Positions 8,143-15,862 of a DNA stretch of 64,000 nt are shown one piece after another. Every line of letters starts with the position of its first letter. The first letter of the stretch is position 1. The position numbers and the translations under genes are program-made. This DNA is from Paenibacillus sp. AN1007. GTDB taxonomy: Bacteria > Bacillota > Bacilli > Paenibacillales > Paenibacillaceae. The DNA is taken from positions 6,477,001-6,541,000 of the forward strand of contig NZ_CP159992.1 of NCBI RefSeq assembly GCF_040702995.1, in the 5' to 3' direction. The notes below the pieces were generated by a model that searched no databases, was not told where the DNA came from, and saw only the letters and a program-made list of their open reading frames with translations.

Positions 8143-8218
8143 GGGATCCGGTGTAACTGGCGACGAAGTGGGCACAACCACAATGGAGCACCGGAACAAA
8201 CGGCCGGTCGCCTGGGCA
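8143..8218 (+). ncRNA. ZTP/ZMP riboswitch (pfl motif) aptamer
   Basis: The RNA has the pfl-motif layout. P1 is CCGGTG (8148) with CACCGG (8189). Within it are ACTGGCGA (8156-8163) and a GTGG/CCAC hairpin (8168-8180). After a linker comes GGTCGCCTGGGCA (8206-8218), whose CGCC pairs with GGCG. These conserved blocks, TGGCGA and CGCCTGGGC, are diagnostic. ZTP riboswitches sense ZMP/ZTP, which accumulates when 10-formyl-tetrahydrofolate is short, and turn on one-carbon and purine genes. Here the switch lies before ywlG-glyA, and glyA makes methylene-tetrahydrofolate, so the context fits. The terminator that follows directly is the expression platform. Confidence 0.92.
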
Positions 8219-8258
8219 AAAGAGCAATTCTGCGATACCCGCAGACTGCTCTTTTTTT
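8219..8258 (+). terminator. Expression-platform terminator of the ZTP riboswitch
   Basis: AAAGAGCA pairs with TGCTCTTT, an inner CTGCG pairs with CGCAG, and seven T follow. It starts immediately after the aptamer's CCTGGGCA, so ligand binding can compete with the terminator. Confidence 0.88.
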
Positions 8259-8366
8259 CGTCTTTCGTCTGATTTTTCGCTATAATAGTACCTGAAATGC
8301 CATGAGCGTATGCAGAGGAGAAAGCAGCACGAGGCAGCAGGCATGATTTTATCGGGAGGCGATAGG

Positions 8367-8960
8367 ATGACGATTGAATTGGATTCGGAACAACCTGGAC
8401 TGCAGCAGCAGACCGCATCGATCCTGCGTGAACTGGCACTTGCCGGAAAGCTTGGAGCCGGACACATTGTTGTCATTGGCACAAGTACAAGCGAGGTTGC
8501 AGGTCGGCGTATTGGAACAAGCGGTGCAGTGGACGTAGCGCAGCAGCTGCTTGCGGGTATTCACGAGGTGCAGACGGAGTTTGGTTTCCATACCGTATTC
8601 CAATGCTGCGAACACCTGAACCGGGCGCTTGTGATGGAACGTGCGCTGCTTGAGCGTCTCGGACTGACAGAGGTTGGTGCAGTACCTGTACCAAAGGCTG
8701 GTGGTTCCATGGCATCGACTGCCTATCGATCACTGTCCGATCCGTGTCTGGCTGAGCATATTCAGGCTCATGCAGGTCTGGATATCGGGGAGACGATGAT
8801 TGGCATGCATCTGCGTCATGTTGCGGTTCCTTTCCGTACATCGCTTCGCTATATTGGTGAGGCTCGTGTGACCGCAGCACTTACCCGTCCGAAGCTGATT
8901 GGCGGCGAACGGGCAGTATATCGTATGGAAGAGCAGCCTGATTCAACCTTTTGTGACTAA
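8367..8960 (+). CDS. ywlG: YwlG-family protein (UPF0340/DUF436, TIGR01440)
   Basis: A conserved protein of unknown function. The 197 residues show the family blocks GHIVVIGTSTSEVAGRRIG, QCCEHLNRALV and VPVPKAGGSMAS. I chose ATG 8367, with GGGAGG 7 bases upstream; an in-frame ATG at 8310 has no ribosome site. In B. subtilis ywlG lies between ywlF (rpiB) and glyA; here no rpiB copy is present. The gene lies downstream of the ZTP riboswitch and before glyA, which suggests a link to one-carbon metabolism, but that is inference from position only. Confidence 0.88.
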   Translation: MTIELDSEQPGLQQQTASILRELALAGKLGAGHIVVIGTSTSEVAGRRIGTSGAVDVAQQLLAGIHEVQTEFGFHTVFQCCEHLNRALVMERALLERLGLTEVGAVPVPKAGGSMASTAYRSLSDPCLAEHIQAHAGLDIGETMIGMHLRHVAVPFRTSLRYIGEARVTAALTRPKLIGGERAVYRMEEQPDSTFCD

Positions 8961-8962
8961 CG

Positions 8963-9148
8963 TATAAAGCGAAATGATGTTTACACGTAAACGGAGAGTG
9001 CAGCACCAATCTGGAGAAGCAGCGCGTTCACGTTTATCACCGGATTTTCTCTTTGTCAAAAGGGGCTCAAAGAAATCTGGGGATAACAGTGATCGTAAGA
9101 TGGTGATGCAATCGAAGTCAGGCGTGTAACCTGAAAGCTCGCTTTATA
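8963..9148. repeat. Dispersed long-palindrome element, copy A
   Basis: A roughly 186-base imperfect palindrome fills the ywlG-glyA gap. The ends are a perfect 10-bp inverted pair, TATAAAGCGA (8963) and TCGCTTTATA (9139). Inside them TTACACG (8981) pairs with CGTGTAA (9123). The apical stem has GTTTATCACCGGATTTT (9032 onward) against AAATCTGGGGATAAC (9074 onward), topped by CTTTG/CAAAG. The left arm carries the family box GAGAAGC-GCG-GTTCACGTTTATC. It ends about 16 bases before the glyA ribosome site, so it would be the 5' leader of any glyA transcript that starts upstream. Confidence 0.8.
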
Positions 9149-9178
9149 ACTTCATTATAATCTAGGAGGAATTTAATC

Positions 9179-10426
9179 ATGGAACAATTGCGCAAGAATG
9201 ACCCTGCAGTATTGGAAGCGATGAATCTTGAACTGAAACGCCAACAGAACAACATTGAGCTGATCGCATCCGAGAACATCGTAAGTGAAGCGGTAATTGA
9301 AGCAATGGGCTCTGTATTGACTAACAAGTATGCTGAAGGTTACCCGGGCAAACGTTACTATGGCGGTTGTGAGCATGTTGATATCGTTGAAGATATCGCG
9401 CGTGATCGTGCCAAGGAACTGTTTGGTGCAGAACATGCGAACGTGCAGCCGCACTCCGGTGCACAAGCGAACATGGCTGTATATCTGGCAGCCTTGAAGC
9501 CTGGCGATACCGTTCTGGGGATGAACCTGGCGCATGGTGGTCACTTGACGCATGGTAGTCCGGTTAATGCTTCCGGTTTGCTGTACAATTTCGTTGCTTA
9601 CGGCGTACAGGAAGATACATTCCTCATTGATTATGATGAAGTTCGCAAAGCAGCATTCAAACACCGCCCTCGTCTGATCGTAGCAGGCGCAAGTGCATAT
9701 CCGCGTACGATTGATTTTGAAAAGCTGGCGTCCATTGCCAATGATGTTGGCGCGCTGTTCATGGTCGATATGGCGCATATCGCAGGACTTGTTGCAGCCG
9801 GACTGCATCCTAACCCGGTGCCGCATGCACACTTCGTAACGACGACAACACACAAAACGCTGCGCGGACCACGCGGTGGTATGATTCTATGCCGCAAATC
9901 CTGGGCAGCTGCCATTGATAAAGCTGTATTCCCGGGTTCCCAAGGCGGACCTTTGATGCATGTGATCGCTTCGAAAGCCGTAGCTTTTGGTGAAGCTCTG
10001 CAGCCTTCGTTCAAAACGTATGCGCAAAACGTAGTGAAAAACGCACAGGTGCTCGCTGAAACATTGATCGCCGAAGGATTGAACATCGTATCCGGCGGTA
10101 CAGATAACCACTTGATGCTGATCGATACTCGCAGCGTGAATATCACAGGTAAAGAAGCAGAGCATGTGCTTGACTCTATCGGTATTACCGTGAACAAAAA
10201 CGCGATTCCGTTTGACCCGACAAGTCCGTTCATCACCAGCGGTATCCGTATCGGTACACCTGCGGCGACTTCCCGCGGTATGGACGAGAAAGCGATGGCA
10301 GCCATCGGTAAGATCATTGCCAAGACGCTTAAAAATCCAAAAGACACAGCAACGCTTGATCAGGCTCGCGCAGAAGTAACGGCCCTGACAGATCAATACC
10401 CGCTGTACACAGACCTTAAATACTAG
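9179..10426 (+). CDS. glyA: Serine hydroxymethyltransferase
   Basis: PLP enzyme that converts serine and tetrahydrofolate to glycine and 5,10-methylene-tetrahydrofolate, the main one-carbon entry for purine, thymidylate and methionine synthesis. At 415 residues it is the usual length. The PLP-binding lysine is K226 in TTTHKTLRGPRGG. Other family blocks are NKYAEGYPGKRYYGGCE and HSGAQANMAVY. TCTAGGAGG lies 9 bases before the ATG. The gene lies downstream of the ZTP riboswitch and ywlG and is flanked on both sides by copies of the palindromic element. Confidence 0.97.
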   Translation: MEQLRKNDPAVLEAMNLELKRQQNNIELIASENIVSEAVIEAMGSVLTNKYAEGYPGKRYYGGCEHVDIVEDIARDRAKELFGAEHANVQPHSGAQANMAVYLAALKPGDTVLGMNLAHGGHLTHGSPVNASGLLYNFVAYGVQEDTFLIDYDEVRKAAFKHRPRLIVAGASAYPRTIDFEKLASIANDVGALFMVDMAHIAGLVAAGLHPNPVPHAHFVTTTTHKTLRGPRGGMILCRKSWAAAIDKAVFPGSQGGPLMHVIASKAVAFGEALQPSFKTYAQNVVKNAQVLAETLIAEGLNIVSGGTDNHLMLIDTRSVNITGKEAEHVLDSIGITVNKNAIPFDPTSPFITSGIRIGTPAATSRGMDEKAMAAIGKIIAKTLKNPKDTATLDQARAEVTALTDQYPLYTDLKY

Positions 10427-10454
10427 GACTGTTACTTCAACTGCTGAAAAACAC

Positions 10455-10703
10455 TGCTCGTGCTGTTTGGTTTTGAAGGTTGTTAAAATGGAATACAGAG
10501 GAACGAAGTGAGCAGAATGAGGCCGTAGAAGCGAAGCGCTCGCATTTATCCCCGGATTTTTACCTACCTAAGGTGATTCATAAAATTCGGGGATAACGGC
10601 GATCGAAGGAGCATTCTGGTGGCGGAGTGGTGTTGTATTACAAAAGAGCATCTTTAGTGTTCACACGTATTTTGAGCATTCAAGTGACATAACAGCACGA
10701 GCA
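10455..10703. repeat. Dispersed long-palindrome element, copy B
   Basis: A roughly 249-base imperfect palindrome in the 470-base glyA-upp gap, inside the glyA 3' untranslated region. The ends are 13 bp, TGCTCGTGCTGTT (10455) and AACAGCACGAGCA (10691). The middle holds CAGAATG against CATTCTG. The apical stem is TTATCCCCGGATTTT (10546) against AAAATTCGGGGATAA (10582), closed by ACCTA/TAGGT. The left arm carries GTAGAAGCGAAGCGCTCGCA, the clearest version of the family box. The right end abuts the glyA terminator. Confidence 0.82.
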
Positions 10704-10741
10704 AACAGGACCGGATGGATCAATTTCCGGTCCTGTTTTTG
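10703..10741 (+). terminator. Intrinsic terminator of glyA
   Basis: AAACAGGACCGG pairs perfectly with CCGGTCCTGTTT around a 12-base loop, ending in a T-run. Confidence 0.88.
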
Positions 10742-10801
10742 TATGATTTGCTATTCTGTAATGATTAGGTGCCCTTTGATGGTGTAATTCAGTGTGGGTG
10801 A

Positions 10802-10810
10802 TGATATAAT
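10802..10810 (+). promoter_or_regulatory. Extended -10 promoter candidate for upp
   Basis: TGATATAAT is a consensus -10 with a TGN extension, about 87 bases before the upp start. There is no good -35. I saw no PyrR-type attenuator. Confidence 0.5.
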
Positions 10811-10896
10811 ATACAGGATTTATCGGGCCTGTGAATGACGGCTAGGTATATTTGGAAATGCTTAACACATGAAGAACTTACCGGAGGGACAATTTA

Positions 10897-11526
10897 ATGG
10901 GAAAATTAGTAATATGTGATCACCCCCTGATTCAACACAAACTGACGTTTATACGCGACATGCGTACGAATACGAAAGATTTTCGTGAATTGGTTGATGA
11001 AGTAGCGACGCTGATGGCTTACGAGATTACAAGAGACGTTGAACTGGAATCCATCGACGTACAGACACCTGTAGCAGCAACCAAAGGAAAAGTGATTTCC
11101 GGCCGTATGCTGGGACTCGTACCAATCCTGCGCGCTGGACTGGGCATGCTGGATGGCGTGGTGAAGCTGCTGCCAGCGGCAAAAGTAGGACATGTTGGCT
11201 TGTTCCGTGATCCGGAAACACTGCAGCCGGTTGAATACTACACCAAACTGCCTACAGACGTAACTGAACGTCAGCTGATTGTGATTGACCCGATGCTCGC
11301 AACAGGCGGATCGGCAATTGCAGCCATTGACGTGCTCAAAAAACGCGGCTGCACGCAGATCAAAATGATGAACCTGGTAGCAGCACCGGAAGGCGTAAAG
11401 GCAGTACAGGATGCGCATCCGGATGTAGATATCTATGTCGCTGCACTGGACGACCGTCTGGATGATCACGGATATATCGTGCCAGGACTTGGCGATGCAG
11501 GAGACCGTCTGTACGGAACGAAATAA
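10897..11526 (+). CDS. upp: Uracil phosphoribosyltransferase
   Basis: Pyrimidine salvage: uracil plus PRPP gives UMP. The 209-residue protein matches the family length. The PRPP-binding loop is DPMLATGGSA (near residue 130) and the uracil-binding end is YIVPGLGDAGDRLYGT. Upstream blocks HPLIQHKLTFIRD and ILRAGLGMLDG are conserved. The ribosome site CCGGAGGG precedes the ATG. glyA-upp-(mnaA)-atp is the B. subtilis order. Confidence 0.97.
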   Translation: MGKLVICDHPLIQHKLTFIRDMRTNTKDFRELVDEVATLMAYEITRDVELESIDVQTPVAATKGKVISGRMLGLVPILRAGLGMLDGVVKLLPAAKVGHVGLFRDPETLQPVEYYTKLPTDVTERQLIVIDPMLATGGSAIAAIDVLKKRGCTQIKMMNLVAAPEGVKAVQDAHPDVDIYVAALDDRLDDHGYIVPGLGDAGDRLYGTK

Positions 11527-11565
11527 GCATATTTTCATGCGGATTAGAAAAGGGGCTTTGCTCGA

Positions 11566-12723
11566 ATGTCCAACAAAATTAAAGTGATGACTATTTTCGG
11601 GGTGCGTCCGGAAGCCATCAAGATGGCTCCGCTTATTCTGGAATTGCAGAAACATCCCGAGTCTATTGAGTCGATTGTTTGCGTAACTGCGCAGCATCGC
11701 CAGATGCTGGATCAGGTTCTTGAAGTTTTCGACATTCATCCCGATTATGATCTGGATGTCATGAAGGATCGTCAAACCCTGAACGAGATCACCATTCGTG
11801 TTCTTGGCGGTCTGGAGCCGGTTTTGCGTGAAGCGAAGCCGGATATTGTACTCGTTCACGGGGACACATTGACTACCTTTGTAGCCAGTTATGCAGCGTT
11901 TTTACAGCAGATTCAGGTCGGACATGTGGAAGCTGGACTGCGGACGTGGAACAAGCTGTCGCCGTATCCGGAAGAGATGAACCGTCAATTGACGGGCGTT
12001 CTGGCTGATTTGCATTTTGCACCGACGGACTGGTCCTCTTCCAATCTTGCCAAGGAAAATAAACCGGAGTCTAGTACCTACGTCACAGGCAACACGGTAA
12101 CGGATGTGTTTCAATATACAGTACGGGAGGATTACAAGCACCCGGTACTGGATTGGGCACAAGGCAAGCGCCTGGTGCTGATGACTGCTCATCGCCGCGA
12201 ATCTCAAGGCGAGCCTCACCGCAACATTTTCAACGCCGTCAAACGGATTGCTGACGAATTCGAAGATATTGCCATCGTGTACCCGGTGCACCCTAGTCCT
12301 GCTGTGAAGGAGCCGGCTCACGCGATTTTGGGGAATCATCCCCGTATACAGTTAATCGATCCGCTAGACGTAGTGGATTTGCATAACTTTTACCCGCACA
12401 CTCACTTGATCCTGACCGATTCGGGCGGTTTGCAGGAAGAAGCACCTTCGTTTGGTGTGCCTGTTCTTGTACTGCGCGATACGACAGAGCGCCCGGAAGG
12501 CATTGAGGCCGGCACGTTGGAATTGGTAGGGACGGAAGAAGAACGTGTATATGAACGGACCAGAGCGCTGCTTACAGATGAAACACTGTATGCAAGCATG
12601 AGTCAAGCTGCCAACCCATACGGTGATGGACATGCTTCGGAAAGAATTGTCAATGCGATTTTGCATCATTTCGGCGTGAAAAGCGAACGTCCGGAATCAT
12701 TTCACAGAAAGTTCAAAAAATAA
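11566..12723 (+). CDS. mnaA: UDP-N-acetylglucosamine 2-epimerase (non-hydrolysing)
   Basis: Interconverts UDP-GlcNAc and UDP-ManNAc. The 385 residues show the family blocks FGVRPEAIKMAPL, VHGDTLT, GHVEAGLRT, PEEMNR, TGNTVTD, TAHRRE and LTDSGGLQEEAPS. In B. subtilis mnaA (yvyH) feeds wall teichoic acid linkage-unit synthesis. Here the likely user is the TagA-type ManNAc transferase at 36144 and the secondary cell-wall polymer. It follows upp by 39 bases and could share its transcript. A weak hairpin followed by T (about 12782-12828) may end it before the atp promoter. Confidence 0.94.
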   Translation: MSNKIKVMTIFGVRPEAIKMAPLILELQKHPESIESIVCVTAQHRQMLDQVLEVFDIHPDYDLDVMKDRQTLNEITIRVLGGLEPVLREAKPDIVLVHGDTLTTFVASYAAFLQQIQVGHVEAGLRTWNKLSPYPEEMNRQLTGVLADLHFAPTDWSSSNLAKENKPESSTYVTGNTVTDVFQYTVREDYKHPVLDWAQGKRLVLMTAHRRESQGEPHRNIFNAVKRIADEFEDIAIVYPVHPSPAVKEPAHAILGNHPRIQLIDPLDVVDLHNFYPHTHLILTDSGGLQEEAPSFGVPVLVLRDTTERPEGIEAGTLELVGTEEERVYERTRALLTDETLYASMSQAANPYGDGHASERIVNAILHHFGVKSERPESFHRKFKK

Positions 12724-12850
12724 TTCACATTTTCTGTTGGATTTACGAAGGGGATAGCATACAGTTAAACTGTACGGTTTACGCGGGTTTATGGACTTTA
12801 TTAGGCTGTAGACCCGTCGTTTTTCCCTTTAAAACGCTAAAATCAATCAA

Positions 12851-12880
12851 TTGACAAAGACTCTCATCATTCAGTAAAAT
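12851..12880 (+). promoter_or_regulatory. Sigma-A promoter of the atp operon
   Basis: Consensus TTGACA (12851), an 18-base spacer and TAAAAT (12875), with a predicted start about 23 bases before atpZ. Confidence 0.72.
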
Positions 12881-12909
12881 TAACTGGGATTGCAAGGGTG
12901 GCGTGGAAA

Positions 12910-13164
12910 ATGGCCGATTCGAACAAACCAAATTCATCCCGTAACCATGATGATAAGGTATGGAAAGCAATGGGGCTCGTGACAGCTTTTGGAATCGAGA
13001 TTGCCTTGCTCGCTGTTGCCGGATATTACGCTGGCTCGTGGTTGGATAAAACCATTGGAGGAAGCGGAATATGGATCGCCGTAAGCGTTCTCTTTTTTCT
13101 TGCGGCAGGTGGGGTAAGCATTTACTTTATTGCTAAAAAATTCATGGGGGAAAGTGATGAGTGA
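12910..13164 (+). CDS. atpZ: AtpZ/AtpI-family membrane protein
   Basis: A small protein (84 residues) with two hydrophobic segments (about residues 20-42 and 50-72), matching the AtpZ/ATPase gene 1 family found at the head of atp operons. Relatives help assemble the c-ring or take part in Mg2+ or Ca2+ transport with AtpI. I chose ATG 12910, with GGGTGG 8 bases upstream; a GTG at 12898 overlaps that site. Its last codons overlap atpI by 8 bases, which implies translational coupling. Confidence 0.75.
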   Translation: MADSNKPNSSRNHDDKVWKAMGLVTAFGIEIALLAVAGYYAGSWLDKTIGGSGIWIAVSVLFFLAAGGVSIYFIAKKFMGESDE

Positions 13165-13534
13165 ACTAGCCAGATATCGCAGATGGATGACCGTTTCCGT
13201 CATGTACGTACTCATGATTTGTTTTCTAACGGCTGCATTCGCACCTCGTTTGGAGACGATTGCTTTGGGACTGGCCTTGGGCGTGATCATCAGTTTGATT
13301 AACGCATTCTACCTGGGCTACAAGGTAAGGAAGATGTCCGATGATGCGGCAGAAGGTAATCTGAAGCGTGTGAACCTGGGATTTTTGACAAGAGCGGCGC
13401 TCGCTGTGCTCGGTATTTACATATCGATGCGCTTTCCGCAGTACTTCAATACATATGCGGTTGCAGGCGGTCTGGCCATTGCGCAATTTTCCTTATTGAT
13501 TATAGGGATCATCATGTCCCGCAAAGCAGAGTGA
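13157..13534 (+). CDS. atpI: ATP synthase subunit I
   Basis: A 125-residue membrane protein with four predicted hydrophobic segments (VSVMYVLMICFLTAAFA, IALGLALGVIISLINAFYLG, FLTRAALAVLGIYI and AVAGGLAIAQFSLLIIGIIM). AtpI is the c-ring assembly factor at the start of Bacillales atp operons. I chose ATG 13157, with GGGGGAA 5-6 bases upstream inside the end of atpZ. An upstream in-frame TTG at 13130 is unlikely. Confidence 0.82.
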   Translation: MSELARYRRWMTVSVMYVLMICFLTAAFAPRLETIALGLALGVIISLINAFYLGYKVRKMSDDAAEGNLKRVNLGFLTRAALAVLGIYISMRFPQYFNTYAVAGGLAIAQFSLLIIGIIMSRKAE

Positions 13535-13581
13535 TTTTGAGTGTCGCAGCTTTCACGTAGAGAAAGGGGTGAGAAAAAAAT

Positions 13582-14400
13582 ATGCATGAAGCTCCAGTGA
13601 TTATGCTTGGTGGATTTCATCTGGACTTGTCCGTACTGTTGATGTTGATTGTAACCGGCGCCATTGTCTTCATTTTTGCCATCATCGCTACACGGAATCT
13701 GTCTGTGGATAATCCGGGAAAGCTGCAGAACTTTATGGAGTGGGCCGTTGAGTTTGTTCGCAATCTGATATCCAGCACCATGGACATGAAGAAAGGCAAA
13801 CACTTTATTTCTCTCGCGCTTACGATGATTTTGTTCATCTTCGTAGGTAATATGCTTGGGCTTCCGTTTCAGGCGGTTACCGAAGTCAAGAGTGTCGAAT
13901 CGGCTACTGTGTTCGGGAAACCAATCGTCACGGCGGTTGAAGCTTATGAAAAGGCTCATGCCAAGGACCCGGAAGCACATCCGCACATCGAGCTGGCTTG
14001 GTTCAAATCACCGACAGCTGACTTGTCCGTAACGATGGGACTAGCTCTTGTAGCCTTCCTCGTAGCACATGGACTTGGATTGTTTAAGAACACCAGAGGT
14101 TACCTGAAGCACTATGTGCAGCCGTACGCGTTGTTCCTTCCGATTAACCTGATCGAGACCGCGTCCAAGCTGCTCACGCACGGCATGCGTTTGTTTGCAA
14201 ATATTTTTGCGGGTGAGGTGCTGATTGCAACCATCCTCAAACTGACCAGCTTTAAAGTGCTGGGCGCAATCTTCGCAATTCCGCTGCTTGCAGTATGGCA
14301 GGGGTTCAGTATCTTTATCGGCGGAATTCAGGCCTTCGTTTTCGTCATTCTGATGATGGTGTACATTTCACAGACCATCGAAACGCACGAAGAACATTAA
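13582..14400 (+). CDS. atpB: F1Fo ATP synthase subunit a
   Basis: Membrane stator subunit that forms the two proton half-channels against the c-ring. It has 272 residues and several long hydrophobic segments. The essential arginine lies in LTHGMRLFANIFAGE, and a conserved block ETASKLL precedes it. The C-terminal part GIQAFVFVILMMVYI is typical. A hydrophilic loop near residues 95-140 (EVKSVESATVF to HAKDPEAHPH) is longer than in many homologues. AAAGGGGTGAG lies upstream of the ATG. Confidence 0.95.
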   Translation: MHEAPVIMLGGFHLDLSVLLMLIVTGAIVFIFAIIATRNLSVDNPGKLQNFMEWAVEFVRNLISSTMDMKKGKHFISLALTMILFIFVGNMLGLPFQAVTEVKSVESATVFGKPIVTAVEAYEKAHAKDPEAHPHIELAWFKSPTADLSVTMGLALVAFLVAHGLGLFKNTRGYLKHYVQPYALFLPINLIETASKLLTHGMRLFANIFAGEVLIATILKLTSFKVLGAIFAIPLLAVWQGFSIFIGGIQAFVFVILMMVYISQTIETHEEH

Positions 14401-14474
14401 GTTTTAGACCTGCGGAGACTTCTCCATCAGGCTGAACAATAAAATTGATTTATAATTTTAAGGAGGATATACAA

Positions 14475-14699
14475 ATGGGAGCAATGGCATTAATCGCAGC
14501 AGCAATTGTTGCAGGATTGGGCGCTTTCGGCGCAGGTATCGGTAACGGTATGGTAATCAGCAAAACGGTGGAAGGGATCGCTCGTCAACCAGAAGCGAAA
14601 TCCACACTGCAAACAACAATGTTTATCGGGGTAGGTCTGATCGAGGTATTGCCGATCATCGGTGTGGTACTCGCGTTCATGTTCTACGGTGCTGCTTAA
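14475..14699 (+). CDS. atpE: F1Fo ATP synthase subunit c
   Basis: Hairpin proteolipid of the rotor ring, 74 residues. The first helix carries the glycine ladder GLGAFGAGIGNG, the polar loop is ARQPEA, and the second helix carries the proton-carrying E57 (GLIEVLPII). No Na+-type ligand set is evident, so proton use is likely. I chose ATG 14475 because AAGGAGGATAT lies 5-8 bases upstream; an in-frame ATG at 14445 would put the ribosome site inside the gene. A terminator-like hairpin follows 22 bases after the stop. Confidence 0.95.
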   Translation: MGAMALIAAAIVAGLGAFGAGIGNGMVISKTVEGIARQPEAKSTLQTTMFIGVGLIEVLPIIGVVLAFMFYGAA

Positions 14700-14720
14700 T
14701 TCATAACTCAGTACGGCGGG

Positions 14721-14750
14721 GAAGGCTGGAGCCCTCCGCGCCTTCTTTTT
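14721..14750 (+). terminator. Terminator-like hairpin inside the atp operon, after atpE
   Basis: GAAGGC (14721) pairs with GCCTTC (14740), inner GGAG pairs with CTCC, and TTTTT follows at 14746-14750. By form it is a rho-independent terminator, yet atpF lies 63 bases on in the same operon with no strong promoter visible between. Partial termination here would raise atpIBE mRNA over the rest. Confidence 0.7.
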
Positions 14751-14812
14751 AGCTAGAACTTGTCCTGTAAGGGATAATGTTTTTAGGATACCTCCAGGAA
14801 GGAGTGAACAGA

Positions 14813-15301
14813 TTGAATTTCTTATGGGAAAACACGATTCTTGCGATTATCGCATTTTTGATTCTATACTGGCTGCTTAGCCGCTACGCTTTCGGTCCGT
14901 TGTTCTCCATCATGGAAAAGCGTCGTGAACTCGTGATGAGCCAGATGAATGAGGCTGCTCAGACTCGGGAACAGGCGATTGCTTATGTGGAGGAGCAAAA
15001 ACAGGCTCTGGAACAAGCGCGCAAAGAAGCTCACGACATTATTGAACAGTCCAGACAAACGGGCGGCAAGCAGGCTGAATCCATCCTGGCTGATGCCAAA
15101 GCTGAAGCGACTCGTCTCAAAGACGATGCAGTACGTGAAATCGAGAGCGAGAAGAACAAAGCAGTTGCCGCACTTCGCAGCGAACTGGGTACTGCTTCCG
15201 TACAGATTGCTTCCAGATTGATCAAAAAAGAAGTTGAGAACGGTCCAGCACAAGAGGAACTTGTGAACCAATACCTCAATGAGGTAGGGGGCCGACAATG
15301 A
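14813..15301 (+). CDS. atpF: F1Fo ATP synthase subunit b
   Basis: Peripheral stalk subunit: one N-terminal membrane helix (ILAIIAFLILYWLLSRYAF) and a long charged coiled coil (MEKRRELVMSQMNEAAQTRE onward), 162 residues. I chose TTG 14813 because GGAAGGAGTG lies 6 bases upstream; the in-frame ATG at 14777 has no ribosome site and would add a non-conserved leader. Its stop overlaps the atpH start (ATGA at 15298-15301). Confidence 0.93.
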   Translation: MNFLWENTILAIIAFLILYWLLSRYAFGPLFSIMEKRRELVMSQMNEAAQTREQAIAYVEEQKQALEQARKEAHDIIEQSRQTGGKQAESILADAKAEATRLKDDAVREIESEKNKAVAALRSELGTASVQIASRLIKKEVENGPAQEELVNQYLNEVGGRQ

Positions 15302-15846
15302 GCCGCGATACGATTGTTGCCAAGCGTTATGCAAAAGCATTGTTCGAAGTTGCTCTTCAGCAGCAGCAAGTGCTTGAAGTTGAACAGGAACTGCGTGCTG
15401 TTGTCAGCGGATTGACCGGAGATCAAGAGATTATGAAGTTTATCGTTTCTCCGAATATCTCTGATGAAGCGAAGCGTAATGTGCTTCATGCAAGCCTTGA
15501 TGGCAAAGTGTCCGAACCTGTCCTTCGCACGGTTTTGCTTCTGATTGAGCGCGGCCGCGTGGAATTGTTGAACGAACTGTTGAATGACTACGTGAAGATC
15601 GAAGGGGATTCCCTTGGCATCGCTGATGCACGTGTATATTCGACTTATGCTTTGAATGAAGAAGAGAAAGAAGCGGTAGCCCGTGAATTCGGAGGCCGTG
15701 TGAATAAAAAGATCCGTATCGAGAACATTGTTGATCCTGCACTGCTGGGCGGATTGAAAGTCGCCATTGGCGATACGATCTATGACGGCAGCTTGGCTGG
15801 CAAGCTCGAACGTCTTGAGCAGTCTTTTAACAGACGAGTACAGTAG
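15298..15846 (+). CDS. atpH: F1Fo ATP synthase subunit delta
   Basis: Joins the peripheral stalk to the top of F1. The 182 residues begin with the family block TIVAKRYAKALFEVA and end with GGLKVAIGDTIYDGSLAGKLERL. It overlaps atpF by 4 bases, so translation is likely coupled, and atpA follows after 16 bases. Confidence 0.94.
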   Translation: MSRDTIVAKRYAKALFEVALQQQQVLEVEQELRAVVSGLTGDQEIMKFIVSPNISDEAKRNVLHASLDGKVSEPVLRTVLLLIERGRVELLNELLNDYVKIEGDSLGIADARVYSTYALNEEEKEAVAREFGGRVNKKIRIENIVDPALLGGLKVAIGDTIYDGSLAGKLERLEQSFNRRVQ

Positions 15847-15862
15847 ATTGGGGTGAGGACAC

